NCBI RefSeq assembly: GCF_001592185.1
Contig: NZ_BCWL01000001.1
Span: forward strand, 1 to 64,000
Length of the DNA: 64,000 bases
Direction: 5' to 3'
DNA from: Bergeriella denitrificans NBRC 102155
GTDB taxonomy: Bacteria; Pseudomonadota; Gammaproteobacteria; Burkholderiales; Neisseriaceae
A program made the position numbers and the translations under genes. The notes beneath the pieces were generated by a model. That model did not search any database and was not told the origin of the DNA. It worked only from the letters and a program-made list of their open reading frames with translations. This document shows, piece after piece, positions 27,767 to 34,537 of this stretch. Positions within the stretch are counted from its first letter, which is position 1. The number at the start of each line of letters is the position of its first letter.

Positions 27767-27949
27767 TCAACGTTTCTTTTTGGCTTTGCGGGCGGCGCGG
27801 TTTTTGAGCCGCTTTTGGCGGCTGATGGTGGCTTCGGGTATGTCCACGGCTTCGAGCGGCAGTTTTTCGATGGCTTGGGCAAATTCTTCATCGAACTTTT
27901 CGGCGGGGCGGCCGAACAGCCATGTTTTGAGTTTTTGGAAGGGGTTCAT
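27767..27949 (-). CDS. Small basic-tailed phage protein, unknown
   Basis: A 60-residue protein: an amphipathic, acidic middle (EKFDEEFAQAIEKLPLEAVD) and a very basic C-terminus (RQKRLKNRAARKAKKKR). No family recognised. AAGGAAC precedes the ATG, which overlaps the stop of the upstream gene as ATGA. Confidence 0.6.
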   Translation of the reverse strand: MNPFQKLKTWLFGRPAEKFDEEFAQAIEKLPLEAVDIPEATISRQKRLKNRAARKAKKKR

Positions 27950-28230
27950 TTTTGTTCCTTTTTTAATATCCAGAAACGCACGCCTACAATGCCGTCTTCT
28001 TCTACTATGCGAGCGGTATAGGCAATATCTTTGATATTGTTACGTACCCTCCATTTATAAAAGGCGTTGCTAACTCTTAACTGTTCTTTTTTGGCTTTCT
28101 CTTTGCCTGTCGGGCTGGCGATAAAGAAGCTGTCGCCATATTTCATGTCGTCAAACGGGTACTTGCTTTCTCCAGAAAATTTGCTTGCTGGTGGAACGGG
28201 TATGTTTTTTTCGATGGTAAAAATGCTCAT
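27946..28230 (-). CDS. Small phage protein, unknown
   Basis: A 94-residue protein with a lysine-rich centre (TGKEKAKKEQLRVSNAFYKW). The layout FDDMKYGDSFFI followed by a basic helix and VEEDGIVGVRFWILK resembles small phage proteins that contain a winged or beta-rich DNA-binding fold, but I cannot assign a function. GGAGC lies upstream of the ATG. Translation is coupled to the next gene by ATGA. Confidence 0.65.
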   Translation of the reverse strand: MSIFTIEKNIPVPPASKFSGESKYPFDDMKYGDSFFIASPTGKEKAKKEQLRVSNAFYKWRVRNNIKDIAYTARIVEEDGIVGVRFWILKKEQK

Positions 28231-28247
28231 TTTGTTGCTCCGTAAAA

Positions 28248-28312
28248 AAAGGCCGTCTGTTTTCAGTTGTCAACTTTTACTTGATAACTGGATTTTTCAG
28301 ACGGCTTGTTTG
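28248..28312 (-). terminator. Hairpin with split uptake sequences
   Basis: GGCCGTCTG at 28251 and CAGACGGC at 28302 pair across an AT-rich loop that contains its own GTTGTCAACTTTTACTTGATAAC-like pairing. It lies at the 3' end of the 28297-29292 gene, whose last codons include the uptake sequence. Confidence 0.5.
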
Positions 28313-29292
28313 CTTTGTTCGGCTTTGGCGATGGCTTGGCTTTTGGCGAGCCTTGCGGTGTAGCCTGCCCAGTCGAATGTGCTTTTTTGGGTGGCGGCTT
28401 CCATGCGCTCCAGCCAGTATTGGGCGTCGTGAATGATTTGGACGAGCCGGTCGGCGTTGTTTTCTACCATGCGCTGGATGACGGGGTGGCGGCATTGGGC
28501 GATGGTTTGGGGGCGTTGGAAGCCGGGGTCGGGTTGGCTGCTGGATTGGTGGATTTCGTAAATGAGGTTGGCGCAGTCGAGCATTTGGGCTTGGTAGTCG
28601 CTGTATTTGAGGTGGTATTTTCTGGCGGTGTGGTAGGCGTTGCTGCCGCGTGCGGTTTCGTCGAATGCACAAAGTATGTTGCTGGGGTGTTCGATGAAGC
28701 GCAGGCCTTTGTTTAATACGCCGACTGCGAGGCTGTATTTGGCGCAGTATTGGGCAAGCTCTACGGGGACTTCGGGCATGGTGCGGCTGGCGGCGCGGCA
28801 GAGGGTTTGCAGGGGCTGTAATACGGTGTCGCGCTGGTTGGGGCTTAATTCGTGGAACTGGTCAAACCATGCTTCGAGGGCTTGGTAGGCTTCGTTGCAG
28901 ATTTTGATGTGGGTTTGTAAAAGGTGTTGCTGGCTGGGGCTGCGGTAGATTAAGACGGCCAGTATGCGGTATTGGCGGATAAGGTATTGCATGAAGTAGG
29001 TGGCCTGCGCGGTGCGGACGCGGCGCATTTCGTTAAATTCAAGCCAAAGTTTGATGTTGCAGTCGAGGTAGTCGTTTTCGCTCATGGCGGGGCTTTGGCA
29101 CAGGCTGCGGATGTATTTGTCGGCGCGGGAGGCGGTGGCGGCGGCTTTGTTTTTATCTACTTTGAGTGTGCCGTTTTGGATCTGGCTGATGATTTTGCTG
29201 TTACGCTCTATGCGTTTGCTTTTTTTGGCGGCGCGTTGGGCGGCGATGATTTGGCTGGCGGTGGGTCGGGTTTGGGCGGTTTGGGCTTGCAT
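28297..29292 (-). CDS. Phage protein of unknown function, 331 residues
   Basis: A basic, helical, soluble protein with no recognised domain. The N-terminus (residues 1-60) is Lys/Ala rich and could bind nucleic acid; the middle contains alternating aromatic and charged helices and several cysteines (LCQS, DCNI, TLCR, QYCAKY, DCANL). No catalytic motif was seen. GGAG lies 7 bases before the ATG. A terminator just upstream separates it from the Bro gene, so it probably has its own promoter in the 29293-29376 gap. Confidence 0.7.
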   Translation of the reverse strand: MQAQTAQTRPTASQIIAAQRAAKKSKRIERNSKIISQIQNGTLKVDKNKAAATASRADKYIRSLCQSPAMSENDYLDCNIKLWLEFNEMRRVRTAQATYFMQYLIRQYRILAVLIYRSPSQQHLLQTHIKICNEAYQALEAWFDQFHELSPNQRDTVLQPLQTLCRAASRTMPEVPVELAQYCAKYSLAVGVLNKGLRFIEHPSNILCAFDETARGSNAYHTARKYHLKYSDYQAQMLDCANLIYEIHQSSSQPDPGFQRPQTIAQCRHPVIQRMVENNADRLVQIIHDAQYWLERMEAATQKSTFDWAGYTARLAKSQAIAKAEQSKQAV

Positions 29293-29316
29293 GATTGGCT
29301 CCGTGTGGATATGTAA

Positions 29317-29343
29317 AAAGCCCGACTGTTTAGGTCGGGCTTG
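29317..29343 (-). terminator. Terminator after the Bro-N gene
   Basis: AAGCCCGAC and GTCGGGCTT flank a 7-base loop, with TTTTT following on the minus strand. It lies 34 bases past the Bro-N gene stop. Confidence 0.85.
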
Positions 29344-29376
29344 GTTTGGGTTTAGGGTTTCAGACGGCTTTGCTGG

Positions 29377-30234
29377 TCAAATGCCTTGCTGCATACTGTG
29401 TTGCAGCCTGCCGTAAATGCTTTGCTGTTCGGGGTTCAGGGTGCGGCTGTTGCGCTCGCACCAGTTTTGCACTTTCTCGAAGATGGTATCGGTGTCGTGG
29501 ACGTAGCTCCATACTACGCCGCCGTAAGTCAGACCCAGGTTTTGGAATGCGGGCAGGTGGTAGCCGACTATGCGGCGCATTCTTTCTGCATTGAGCAACA
29601 GGCGGGTAATGCTTAATACGTCTGCGCCGCTGGTTTGGGGATTGGCTGTGCCGTAGGCTTCGGGGGCGTTGGGTATGCTTGCCAAGTAGTTTAAGGCCGT
29701 CTGAAAGTCTGCCTGCTTGATTTGGGTGTAGCTGAAGACGTTCATGTAGCAGTGCAGTTTGTGATAGACGGCGCGACTGCTTTCGCCTGTACGCTGGCAG
29801 CGTTGTTTGACGGCTGCTTGGATTTGGCGGCACTCGTAGGCATTCAAGGTGTCGCTGTGTTGGGGGTTGGTGTAGCTGCCTGTTTTGCGGATTTGCGGGA
29901 TAACTTCTTCAAATATCCAGTCTTGGAATTTGACGGCCTCGGCTTTGTTGCTGCGGAAGATGACGCGGTAGAGGTTCGGCTCGTTGATGTAGGTCAACTC
30001 TTGTTTGCCGCCTGCGGTGGCCGTTTGGATTTTGAAAATGCCTGATGCTTTTAGACCGCCTCGATTTTTAAGGGTGTCGTTTTTAACGACCCCCTTTGAA
30101 ACTTGCAGTAAATCAGAACTTCGGGGGATTTCCAAAATATCGGCAACGTCTTTCAGACAGAACAGTGGTTCGCCATTTTGAAATTCAACACGCACGTTTT
30201 GGGCAGCTTGGAATTGGAAAATTTGAGTTTGCAT
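29377..30234 (-). CDS. Bro-N domain protein, probable antirepressor
   Basis: A 285-residue protein. Residues 1-105 form a Bro-N domain: EPLFCLKDVADILEIP, then YINEPNLYRVIFRSNKAEA and FQDWIFEEVIPQIRKTGSY, the standard end of the domain. The C-terminal 170 residues are helical and resemble an ORF6C-like or unknown partner domain. Bro-N/antirepressor proteins in phages counter CI-type repressors or bind DNA. Its location in the OL-controlled operon fits an antirepressor. The 5' leader contains two strong hairpins. Confidence 0.85.
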   Translation of the reverse strand: MQTQIFQFQAAQNVRVEFQNGEPLFCLKDVADILEIPRSSDLLQVSKGVVKNDTLKNRGGLKASGIFKIQTATAGGKQELTYINEPNLYRVIFRSNKAEAVKFQDWIFEEVIPQIRKTGSYTNPQHSDTLNAYECRQIQAAVKQRCQRTGESSRAVYHKLHCYMNVFSYTQIKQADFQTALNYLASIPNAPEAYGTANPQTSGADVLSITRLLLNAERMRRIVGYHLPAFQNLGLTYGGVVWSYVHDTDTIFEKVQNWCERNSRTLNPEQQSIYGRLQHSMQQGI

Positions 30235-30270
30235 TTTATTTACTCGCTTGAAAGTTTTTTAAATCCGCCG

Positions 30271-30449
30271 CTCATACGACCAAGTATGAGGTGGGGCGGT
30301 ACTTTTCAGGTTGGTCGACTGCTCAAGCGAAACAGCACATCTTGCGATGTCCCGAAAAGCCCGCCCCGTTGAGGTTTTTAAGATGGGTGGGATTTTATCC
30401 CCCTCATCTTTTAACTTTCATAAAGGGGTGGTATTTTATCCCACCCCTT
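30271..30449. promoter_or_regulatory. Palindrome and twin hairpins in the Bro-N leader
   Basis: A perfect CTCATAC/GTATGAG palindrome at 30271-30290, and two related hairpins at 30380-30410 and 30422-30449 that share the core GTGG(G/T)ATTTTATCCC. They lie 40-215 bases upstream of the Bro-N start. They could be operators or a structured 5' leader; no gene was seen in 30240-30465. Confidence 0.55.
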
Positions 30450-30465
30450 GCGGGTAAACTTTTAT

Positions 30466-30490
30466 GCAATAAAAAAACCGCAAATGCGGC
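30466..30490 (-). terminator. Minus-strand terminator
   Basis: GCCGCATTTGCGG is a compact hairpin followed by TTTTTTT on the minus strand. It ends the transcript that comes from the 30500-30600 region. Confidence 0.8.
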
Positions 30491-30557
30491 AATATTGAAT
30501 TGCGCTTGAAAAAACAGGCGACCAAGCCTGCGTTGCTGATTGAAGCAACGGGGATAT

Positions 30558-30581
30558 AGTAACCTGTTTCTTTGCGGTTGT
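30558..30581. repeat. 24-bp repeat, copy 1
   Basis: TAACCTGTTTCTTTGCGGTT followed by GTA occurs here and, with one mismatch, at 30968-30991. The copies lie 410 bases apart, each upstream of a small leftward gene or ORF, so they may be shared promoter or operator sites. Confidence 0.7.
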
Positions 30582-30602
30582 ACAGTTTAAATTTTCGTCT
30601 AA

Positions 30603-30633
30603 AACAAAACCCCGCTTTTCGGGGCGGGGTTTG
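30603..30633 (-). terminator. Terminator after the tiny membrane peptide gene
   Basis: On the minus strand CCCCGAAAAGCGGGG (or a longer CCCCGC/GCGGGG pairing) is followed by TTTTGTTTT. It begins 3 bases after the stop of the 30636-30713 gene. Confidence 0.85.
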
Positions 30634-30635
30634 GG

Positions 30636-30713
30636 TTATTGTTTGCTCAGGTGTCGGGCTGTGAGGGCTACGGCCAAGCCGACAAGGGCGAATACCAGTA
30701 AACCGAATGTCAT
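30636..30713 (-). CDS. 25-residue membrane peptide
   Basis: A tiny ORF, MTFGLLVFALVGLAVALTAR plus HLSKQ: one hydrophobic helix and a basic tail. Its ATG overlaps the stop of the upstream gene as ATGA and a terminator follows directly, so the unit 30937-30636 is a complete two-gene transcript. Function unknown; partner of the other small membrane protein is likely. Confidence 0.6.
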   Translation of the reverse strand: MTFGLLVFALVGLAVALTARHLSKQ

Positions 30714-30937
30714 GGTTTATTCCTTTCTGCTTGGTTTCTGAACAGCCTGCCGCCAATCAGGAAAAAGTAGATTGAAGTCAGCAGTAAAAATGTGTTCAAC
30801 AGTTTGATGGATATGGGGTCTTTTCCATATAGTACAACGGGAACGCCCAATATGGCAACTTTGGCTATGTCATCGGCCATTTTCGCCCATGCTTCAAAGT
30901 CGCTCTTGATAATGGGCTTTTTAAACAGGTTGAGCAT
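30710..30937 (-). CDS. Small two-helix membrane protein
   Basis: A 75-residue protein with a cytoplasmic amphipathic N-terminus (MLNLFKKPIIKSDFEAWAKM) and two membrane helices (about residues 27-40 and 48-66). It could be holin-like or a superinfection-exclusion protein, but it is far from lysis genes and I cannot decide. It is coupled to a 25-residue membrane peptide downstream. A 24-bp repeat lies 30 bases upstream of the start. Confidence 0.65.
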   Translation of the reverse strand: MLNLFKKPIIKSDFEAWAKMADDIAKVAILGVPVVLYGKDPISIKLLNTFLLLTSIYFFLIGGRLFRNQAERNKP

Positions 30938-30967
30938 GGTTCTTCGCTGCTTTTGTAAGGGAAAATA

Positions 30968-30991
30968 TGCTAACCTGTTTCTGTGCGGTTG
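30968..30991. repeat. 24-bp repeat, copy 2
   Basis: TAACCTGTTTCTGTGCGGTT followed by GTA, one mismatch to 30558-30581. It lies between the small membrane protein gene and the SSB-tailed gene. Confidence 0.7.
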
Positions 30992-31026
30992 TAAATATTT
31001 TATGCGCTTTTCAGACGGCCTATTGT

Positions 31027-31644
31027 TTAAAACGGAATGTCGTCGTCGATGTCTTCGCGCGGCTGCACGGTCTGGGCGCTTTGGCGGCTCGGCGGGGGCG
31101 GTACTTGATGGCCTGCTCCGCTCTGCTGCTTGCGTTCGTCTTTGTCTTTGAGTGTGGCAAGGATTTTGTCCACGCGCTCAGCTGGGCCGCCTTCCAAATG
31201 CTCTTTCAGGGTAAGGCGGCTGCGGGTGCTGAATGCCAGTACTAACTCGAATTTGTAGCTGTCGCTGCCGTCTGTTTTGGTAGTCAGCACTTTTTGCAGT
31301 ATCAGGCCGATGGATTTACCGACCAATTCGGGGCAGATGTGGTCGCTTCCCTGCGGTGCGGTTGTGAGGTTTTGCAGGTTGAGTAAGCCCATTATGGCGT
31401 TGATGTGGGCGATGCCGTATTGGTTGGGGCTGCCGTCTGCTTTGGTGTGGTAGATGCTGATGTAGTTGGCTTTTTGGCCGTCTGCGCTTTCAAATGAAAG
31501 CTCTAATGCTTGTGATTGGGTGTGCTGGCCGCGCGTCCATTTGGCGGCTGTGATTTTGCCGGTGTATGCGCCGCTTTGGTTGATGTAGCTGCTTTCGCCT
31601 GCGGTAACGGCGGCGGTTTGGTCGTATTGGAACATGATGCTCAT
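31027..31644 (-). CDS. Phage DNA-binding protein with SSB-type C-terminal tip
   Basis: A 205-residue protein (DUF669-like) that ends in REDIDDDIPF. This is the same DDDIPF tip that E. coli SSB uses to recruit partners. The N-terminal 140 residues are beta-rich (GAYTGKITAAKWTRG, LELSFESADGQ) as expected for a single-strand binding fold; a disordered proline/glutamine linker follows. It overlaps the upstream ATPase gene by ATGA. Such pairs of Sak4-like ATPase and SSB-like protein act in phage recombination and replication. Confidence 0.78.
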   Translation of the reverse strand: MSIMFQYDQTAAVTAGESSYINQSGAYTGKITAAKWTRGQHTQSQALELSFESADGQKANYISIYHTKADGSPNQYGIAHINAIMGLLNLQNLTTAPQGSDHICPELVGKSIGLILQKVLTTKTDGSDSYKFELVLAFSTRSRLTLKEHLEGGPAERVDKILATLKDKDERKQQSGAGHQVPPPPSRQSAQTVQPREDIDDDIPF

Positions 31645-32321
31645 TGGGTGGTCTCCGTGGTTTGGGGTTGGGTGGGTATGTCGTAAAAGTCGCAGATGGC
31701 GCGGTCAACTTCGGCCAGGTCGTTATCAATCAGTTCATGTTCGAACATGCCGATTGGGGCTTTTACGGTATCGTTGCCGCTGTTGCGGGTGGCAAACTGG
31801 TATTGGCCTTGATTGACTACGGTTTTGAGGGCGATGGTAAATACGCCTTCGGGGGTGTATTTTTCATCAAGCATTTTGCCTACTGTTTTGGCTTTGGTTT
31901 TGCCGAATGCGTCGGTTTCGGTGTGCCAGAGAAAGTAAACGCGGATATGGTCGGGCAGGCTTTGGGCAAGGTTGATGATGTCGAATGCCAGGCGTCCGAT
32001 TTCGGCGAATTTTTCAAAGCCTTTTTCATGGCTGCGGCGGAAAAATTCGTTTGCCATGATGTATTGGAAGTCGTCTAAGACGATAATCTGTTTTTGCTGC
32101 ACGTAAGGGGATTGAAGCAGCTTACAGACGGTGGCGCTCTGGTCGGTGGTGTAGATGCTGCCCTGCGGGTTGTCGGTGTTGAAGTTTTGCCAACCTGCCG
32201 ATTTAAACGGCAGGGGCTTGGCAATGCTGCGTATCAGCAGGGTTTGGGCGGGGTCGAGATGGCGCAGCGATGTGGTTTTTCCTGTGCCGCTTTCGCCTAA
32301 AATCAGGGTCATGATGCTCAT
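31641..32321 (-). CDS. Sak4-like RecA-fold ATPase (phage recombinase)
   Basis: A 226-residue AAA_24/RecA-core protein. Walker A is GESGTGKTTSL at residues 9-19; Walker B is KQIIVLDDFQYI near residue 77. The rest fits the minimal RecA-like core of Sak4 single-strand annealing proteins, with no extra domains. With the adjacent SSB-tailed protein it probably anneals or pairs phage DNA ends. The gene is translationally coupled to its neighbour. Confidence 0.85.
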   Translation of the reverse strand: MSIMTLILGESGTGKTTSLRHLDPAQTLLIRSIAKPLPFKSAGWQNFNTDNPQGSIYTTDQSATVCKLLQSPYVQQKQIIVLDDFQYIMANEFFRRSHEKGFEKFAEIGRLAFDIINLAQSLPDHIRVYFLWHTETDAFGKTKAKTVGKMLDEKYTPEGVFTIALKTVVNQGQYQFATRNSGNDTVKAPIGMFEHELIDNDLAEVDRAICDFYDIPTQPQTTETTQ

Positions 32322-32334
32322 TTTCGGGCTTTCC

Positions 32335-32418
32335 TTATTTATATCGGGTGGGGTCGCTGCCGTGATAGCGGTCGGTGTCGCTAGGGTCGGCGGGCAGGCT
32401 TTCTTCTCGGTAGCTCAT
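32335..32418 (-). CDS. 27-residue ORF upstream of the Sak4 gene
   Basis: MSYREESLPADPSDTDRYHG plus SDPTRYK; hydrophilic. GGAG sits 9 bases upstream of the ATG, and it fills the gap between a terminator hairpin and the ATPase gene. No homology recognised; it may be a real micro-protein or a leader. Confidence 0.45.
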   Translation of the reverse strand: MSYREESLPADPSDTDRYHGSDPTRYK

Positions 32419-32433
32419 TTGTTTTCTCCGTAA

Positions 32434-32462
32434 AAAAGCCGTCTTTTTCAGACGGCCTTTTT
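32434..32462. terminator. Uptake-sequence hairpin terminator
   Basis: AAAAAAGCCGTC and its mirror with CAGACGGCC, T runs on both sides. The left arm also provides the last codons and TGA of the 32448-32618 gene. Confidence 0.8.
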
Positions 32463-32618
32463 TCTGTGTTCTTGCTCTTTCCATGCTTGCCACACTATAT
32501 CGGTGGTGGGGCTGAAGTAGTCGCCTAAAATATCCCGCTCAAGACGTTTGCGGTATTTGGTGGGTTGCTTGGCGTACCATTTTTCAAATTCCCTGCGGGT
32601 TTGGATTTCGTCAATCAT
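32448..32618 (-). CDS. Small helical phage protein (56 residues)
   Basis: Starts MIDEIQTRREFEKWYAKQPT and ends in the terminator. It resembles short phage proteins annotated only as hypothetical; the segment FSPTTDIVWQAWKEQ is typical of them. Its start overlaps the 3' end of the 63-residue gene upstream by 8 bases. No function assigned. Confidence 0.6.
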   Translation of the reverse strand: MIDEIQTRREFEKWYAKQPTKYRKRLERDILGDYFSPTTDIVWQAWKEQEHRKKAV

Positions 32619-32802
32619 GGCTTGGCTCTTCTACCATGCCGCCCCCTGCGAGATGGGGGCAGGCTTCAAAGTTGATTTGGGTTTCGGTCGTCATGCATTC
32701 GGCCTGCGTGGTTTGCTCGGGCTTGCTGCTGTAGGCGATACCGTGGGTGCAGAAGCCGAGGGCAAAGGCGGCGGCGGTCAGCAGGGGGTAGCGTAGTTTC
32801 AT
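32611..32802 (-). CDS. Small exported phage protein (63 residues)
   Basis: A signal-peptide-like N-terminus (MKLRYPLLTAAAFALGFCTH) is followed by a short hydrophilic domain with two cysteines. The residue before the first Cys is Phe, so a lipoprotein is unlikely. It may act in the periplasm; function unknown. It is part of the run of small overlapping genes. Confidence 0.55.
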   Translation of the reverse strand: MKLRYPLLTAAAFALGFCTHGIAYSSKPEQTTQAECMTTETQINFEACPHLAGGGMVEEPSHD

Positions 32803-32832
32803 TTTTTTGCTCCATGAAAAAAGCCGCCATTT

Positions 32833-33159
32833 TCAGGCGGCTTGTTTTTGTGCTTGGCGGCTCTCGGCGGCCAACTTGTCGATTTGGTCGGTAAATGTGA
32901 AGTCGGCGCGGTATTCAATCCAAAAGGCCATGGCTTCGGCTTCGGCTTCCCCGATGTCTTCGGCGGCGTAAATCAGGCATTCGCGCCAGTTGTCGGTATC
33001 GTATTCTTCGCCTGAGTCTGCTGCGTTTTCTTGATACTGGCAGGCTTCGACTTGGGCGATGGCTTGGCAGTCGGCTTTATATACAAGGGCGATGCGTTCG
33101 CGCTCGCTGTCGTCAAGCTGGCGTTGGTTTTCGCGGCGGTAGTATTCTGCTTCGGTCAT
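32833..33159 (-). CDS. Acidic phage protein (108 residues), unknown
   Basis: Begins MTEAEYYRRENQRQLDDSER. Helical and strongly acidic, with two cysteines; no motif recognised. Its ATG overlaps the stop of the 33156-33326 gene (ATGA). Confidence 0.65.
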   Translation of the reverse strand: MTEAEYYRRENQRQLDDSERERIALVYKADCQAIAQVEACQYQENAADSGEEYDTDNWRECLIYAAEDIGEAEAEAMAFWIEYRADFTFTDQIDKLAAESRQAQKQAA

Positions 33160-33326
33160 GTCTCACTCCAGTATTCGAGGTCGTCTTCGGCCTGCTGCAT
33201 GGCGCGGCGGTGGGCCTGCTCTATGGCTGCCTGTTTGGTCGGCTCGTCCAGCCAGTCGGGTATTTCGAGATAGGCAATCTCAAAGTGCCATTTGTAGCGT
33301 TCTAACAGGTATTTGGTGGGGCTCAT
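33156..33326 (-). CDS. Small phage protein (56 residues), unknown
   Basis: MSPTKYLLERYKWHFEIAYL then EIPDWLDEPTKQAAIEQAHR and an acidic tail ending YWSET. Predicted helical and soluble. AAAGGAAAC precedes the ATG. Coupled to the next gene by ATGA. Confidence 0.6.
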   Translation of the reverse strand: MSPTKYLLERYKWHFEIAYLEIPDWLDEPTKQAAIEQAHRRAMQQAEDDLEYWSET

Positions 33327-33395
33327 GGTGTTTCCTTTGCTGTGGTTGCCCCGCCCTGCTTTCTGCCTTGCGGCCGCTGTTGCGGGGCGGGTGGT

Positions 33396-33656
33396 TTAGG
33401 CTGCGGCCATCTGCCAGCTTTGCACTCGATACAGGGCTTGCTGAATGGCCTGCTCTACTGCGTGGTCTTCTTTTTCGCCGCCTTGGGTTTTGGTGTCGAT
33501 TTCGCTGTAGAGCTGTTTAATGATGTGAACTTGGGTGTCGATGCGCTCGTTGTCGGCGGCCATGATGCCGATGTGGCGGGCGCGGTGAATGTTGGTTTGA
33601 ATGCCGCGTACTTGTTCGATGGTGCGGGCGATTTTGATTTGGTTGGCTTGTTTCAT
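33396..33656 (-). CDS. First gene of the OL operon, small helical protein
   Basis: An 86-residue, helical, mildly basic protein beginning MKQANQIKIARTIEQVRGIQ. AAGGAG lies 8 bases upstream. Being first in the leftward operon after a long structured leader, it occupies the place of lambda N, but its charge and sequence give no firm support for an antiterminator. Confidence 0.65.
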   Translation of the reverse strand: MKQANQIKIARTIEQVRGIQTNIHRARHIGIMAADNERIDTQVHIIKQLYSEIDTKTQGGEKEDHAVEQAIQQALYRVQSWQMAAA

Positions 33657-33922
33657 TTGCTTGCTCCTTGTTTGTTGAAGATATTTAATCGGGCGGCCTG
33701 CGGTGCAAACCGCCCTGTTAAATGTCCTCTTTCAGCAGCCTTGCGCTGCCTACTTCGCTTATTCCCAGCGTCGTATCTGATTTGCCTCGTTCACACTAGA
33801 TTTTTGTCTAGCCTCGGCTTGTTTGCGGCAGGCTGTATCAGAAAGCCTGCCTAGCAGCTCTCGCTGCTTTTTGCACCTAACTGTTAAAGAACATTGAAGT
33901 GTTTTGCTTCGATGGGTGTATT
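33657..33922 (-). promoter_or_regulatory. Structured leader of the left operon
   Basis: About 265 bases with no supported gene between the OL operators and the first leftward gene. It contains several hairpins: GGCAGGC/GCCTGCC at 33830-33855, CTAGA/TCTAG near 33799-33813, AGCAGC/GCTGCT near 33853-33868, and GGGCGG/CCGCCC near 33691-33715. This could hold nut-like or self-antiterminating RNA. Confidence 0.5.
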
Positions 33923-33981
33923 CTACTTTAAGTAGTATTAAATAGCAACTTAAAGTAGCCTTTATTTCATACTAAAAGTAG
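33923..33981. promoter_or_regulatory. Left operator region (three 13-bp sites)
   Basis: Sites at 33923-33935 (CTACTTTAAGTAG), 33946-33958 (CAACTTAAAGTAG) and 33969-33981 (ATACTAAAAGTAG), spaced exactly 23 bases apart. The same palindrome occurs three times at 41891-41970 beside the CI and Cro genes. By analogy with lambda this is OL, controlling the leftward operon. Confidence 0.8.
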
Positions 33982-34068
33982 TGTTTGTTGATTTTAAATA
34001 GAATTTTGTGTGTGAATTTATGAAATAAACAAAACTGCCCCATTGGGGCGGCTTGCTACAGGCAAAAT

Positions 34069-34093
34069 AAAAACCCGCTCTGGGCGGGTTTGG
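34069..34093 (-). terminator. Terminator of small cassette 1
   Basis: AAACCCGCCCAGAGCGGGTT hairpin followed by TTTATTTT on the minus strand, 14 bases past the stop of the 34107-34322 gene. Confidence 0.85.
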
Positions 34094-34106
34094 TGTGTGC
34101 TTTAGC

Positions 34107-34322
34107 TTATCGGCTTGCCAGCCATTCGGTACAGATTTTTTTAAGGGCTTGGATTTTGCTGCCCCCTGCTTTTTCGATGGCCGCCAGAACGGCATCGATG
34201 TCTTCGGCTTTGCCTTTAACGGCAAACTGCTTGTATTCGCCGCTGGCGAGCTTGGCTTTGGCAAAGGCGGCGGCGGTGGTCTGCCGCAGCTTGCGGGAAT
34301 GCTCGGTATTGGAATTTGCCAT
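34107..34322 (-). CDS. Ribbon-helix-helix-like small protein, cassette 1
   Basis: A 71-residue protein, paralogous to the product of 45053-45265. Residues 28-71 (SGEYKQFAVKGKAEDIDAVL, then AAIEKAGGSKIQALKKI) show strand, helix, GGSK turn, helix: the layout of Arc/MetJ ribbon-helix-helix DNA-binding proteins. The N-terminal 27 residues are basic and Ala-rich. AGGA lies 9 bases upstream. It is the second gene of a two-gene cassette after an 18-residue hydrophobic peptide, and may repress the cassette promoter, whose -10 box lies in a palindrome. The RHH call is my inference from pattern, not from a search. Confidence 0.7.
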   Translation of the reverse strand: MANSNTEHSRKLRQTTAAAFAKAKLASGEYKQFAVKGKAEDIDAVLAAIEKAGGSKIQALKKICTEWLASR

Positions 34323-34366
34323 TTCGGGTATCCTTTGGTAAGATGGTTATATAAAGTTTGGAGGAA

Positions 34367-34386
34367 GGGCGGCGTTTCCACCGCCC
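34367..34386 (-). other. GC-rich hairpin between peptide and RHH gene, cassette 1
   Basis: GGGCGG and CCGCCC flank an 8-base loop, without a T run after it on the minus strand. The equivalent hairpin exists at 45311-45338 in cassette 2, so it is probably functional, for example as an attenuator or a site of RNA processing. Confidence 0.6.
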
Positions 34387-34403
34387 CGATTTAGTTAACT
34401 ACG

Positions 34404-34460
34404 TTACCATGCTTTGCTAGAGATAAGTAACATAATCAACAGGATTAAGAACTTAATCAT
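34404..34460 (-). CDS. 18-residue hydrophobic peptide, cassette 1
   Basis: MIKFLILLIMLLISSKAW: a single membrane-spanning run with a basic start and a Lys-Ala-Trp end, like type I toxins. The mRNA has AAGGAGGTGAT, an 11-base perfect complement of the 3' end of 16S rRNA, 8 bases upstream of this ATG as measured from GGAGG. An ATG two codons earlier (34466) is too close to that site. The peptide of cassette 2 has the same size and character. Confidence 0.65.
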   Translation of the reverse strand: MIKFLILLIMLLISSKAW

Positions 34461-34489
34461 TTTCATCACCTCCTTTCTTTTTCGGATTT

Positions 34490-34510
34490 CCCGCCGCCTC
34501 CAACGGCGGG
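34490..34510 (-). other. 5' UTR hairpin, cassette 1
   Basis: CCCGCCG and CGGCGGG form a 7-bp stem with a 7-base loop between the promoter and the peptide start. A GC-rich hairpin is found at the same place in cassette 2 (45432-45449). Confidence 0.6.
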
Positions 34511-34537
34511 ATTTCTTCTTTCCTAATCCATAAATGT

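Noticed and set aside
30436-30756. 106-codon minus-strand ORF over the small membrane peptide and the 24-bp repeat
   Set aside because: It overlaps a supported micro-gene and a terminator in another frame. Only the segment after the repeat (NRKETGYYIPVASISNAGLV) looks protein-like, and it has no clear start.
32611-32802. Small exported protein as an outer spanin lipoprotein
   Set aside because: Phe precedes the Cys, which breaks the lipobox, and the gene is in the recombination operon.
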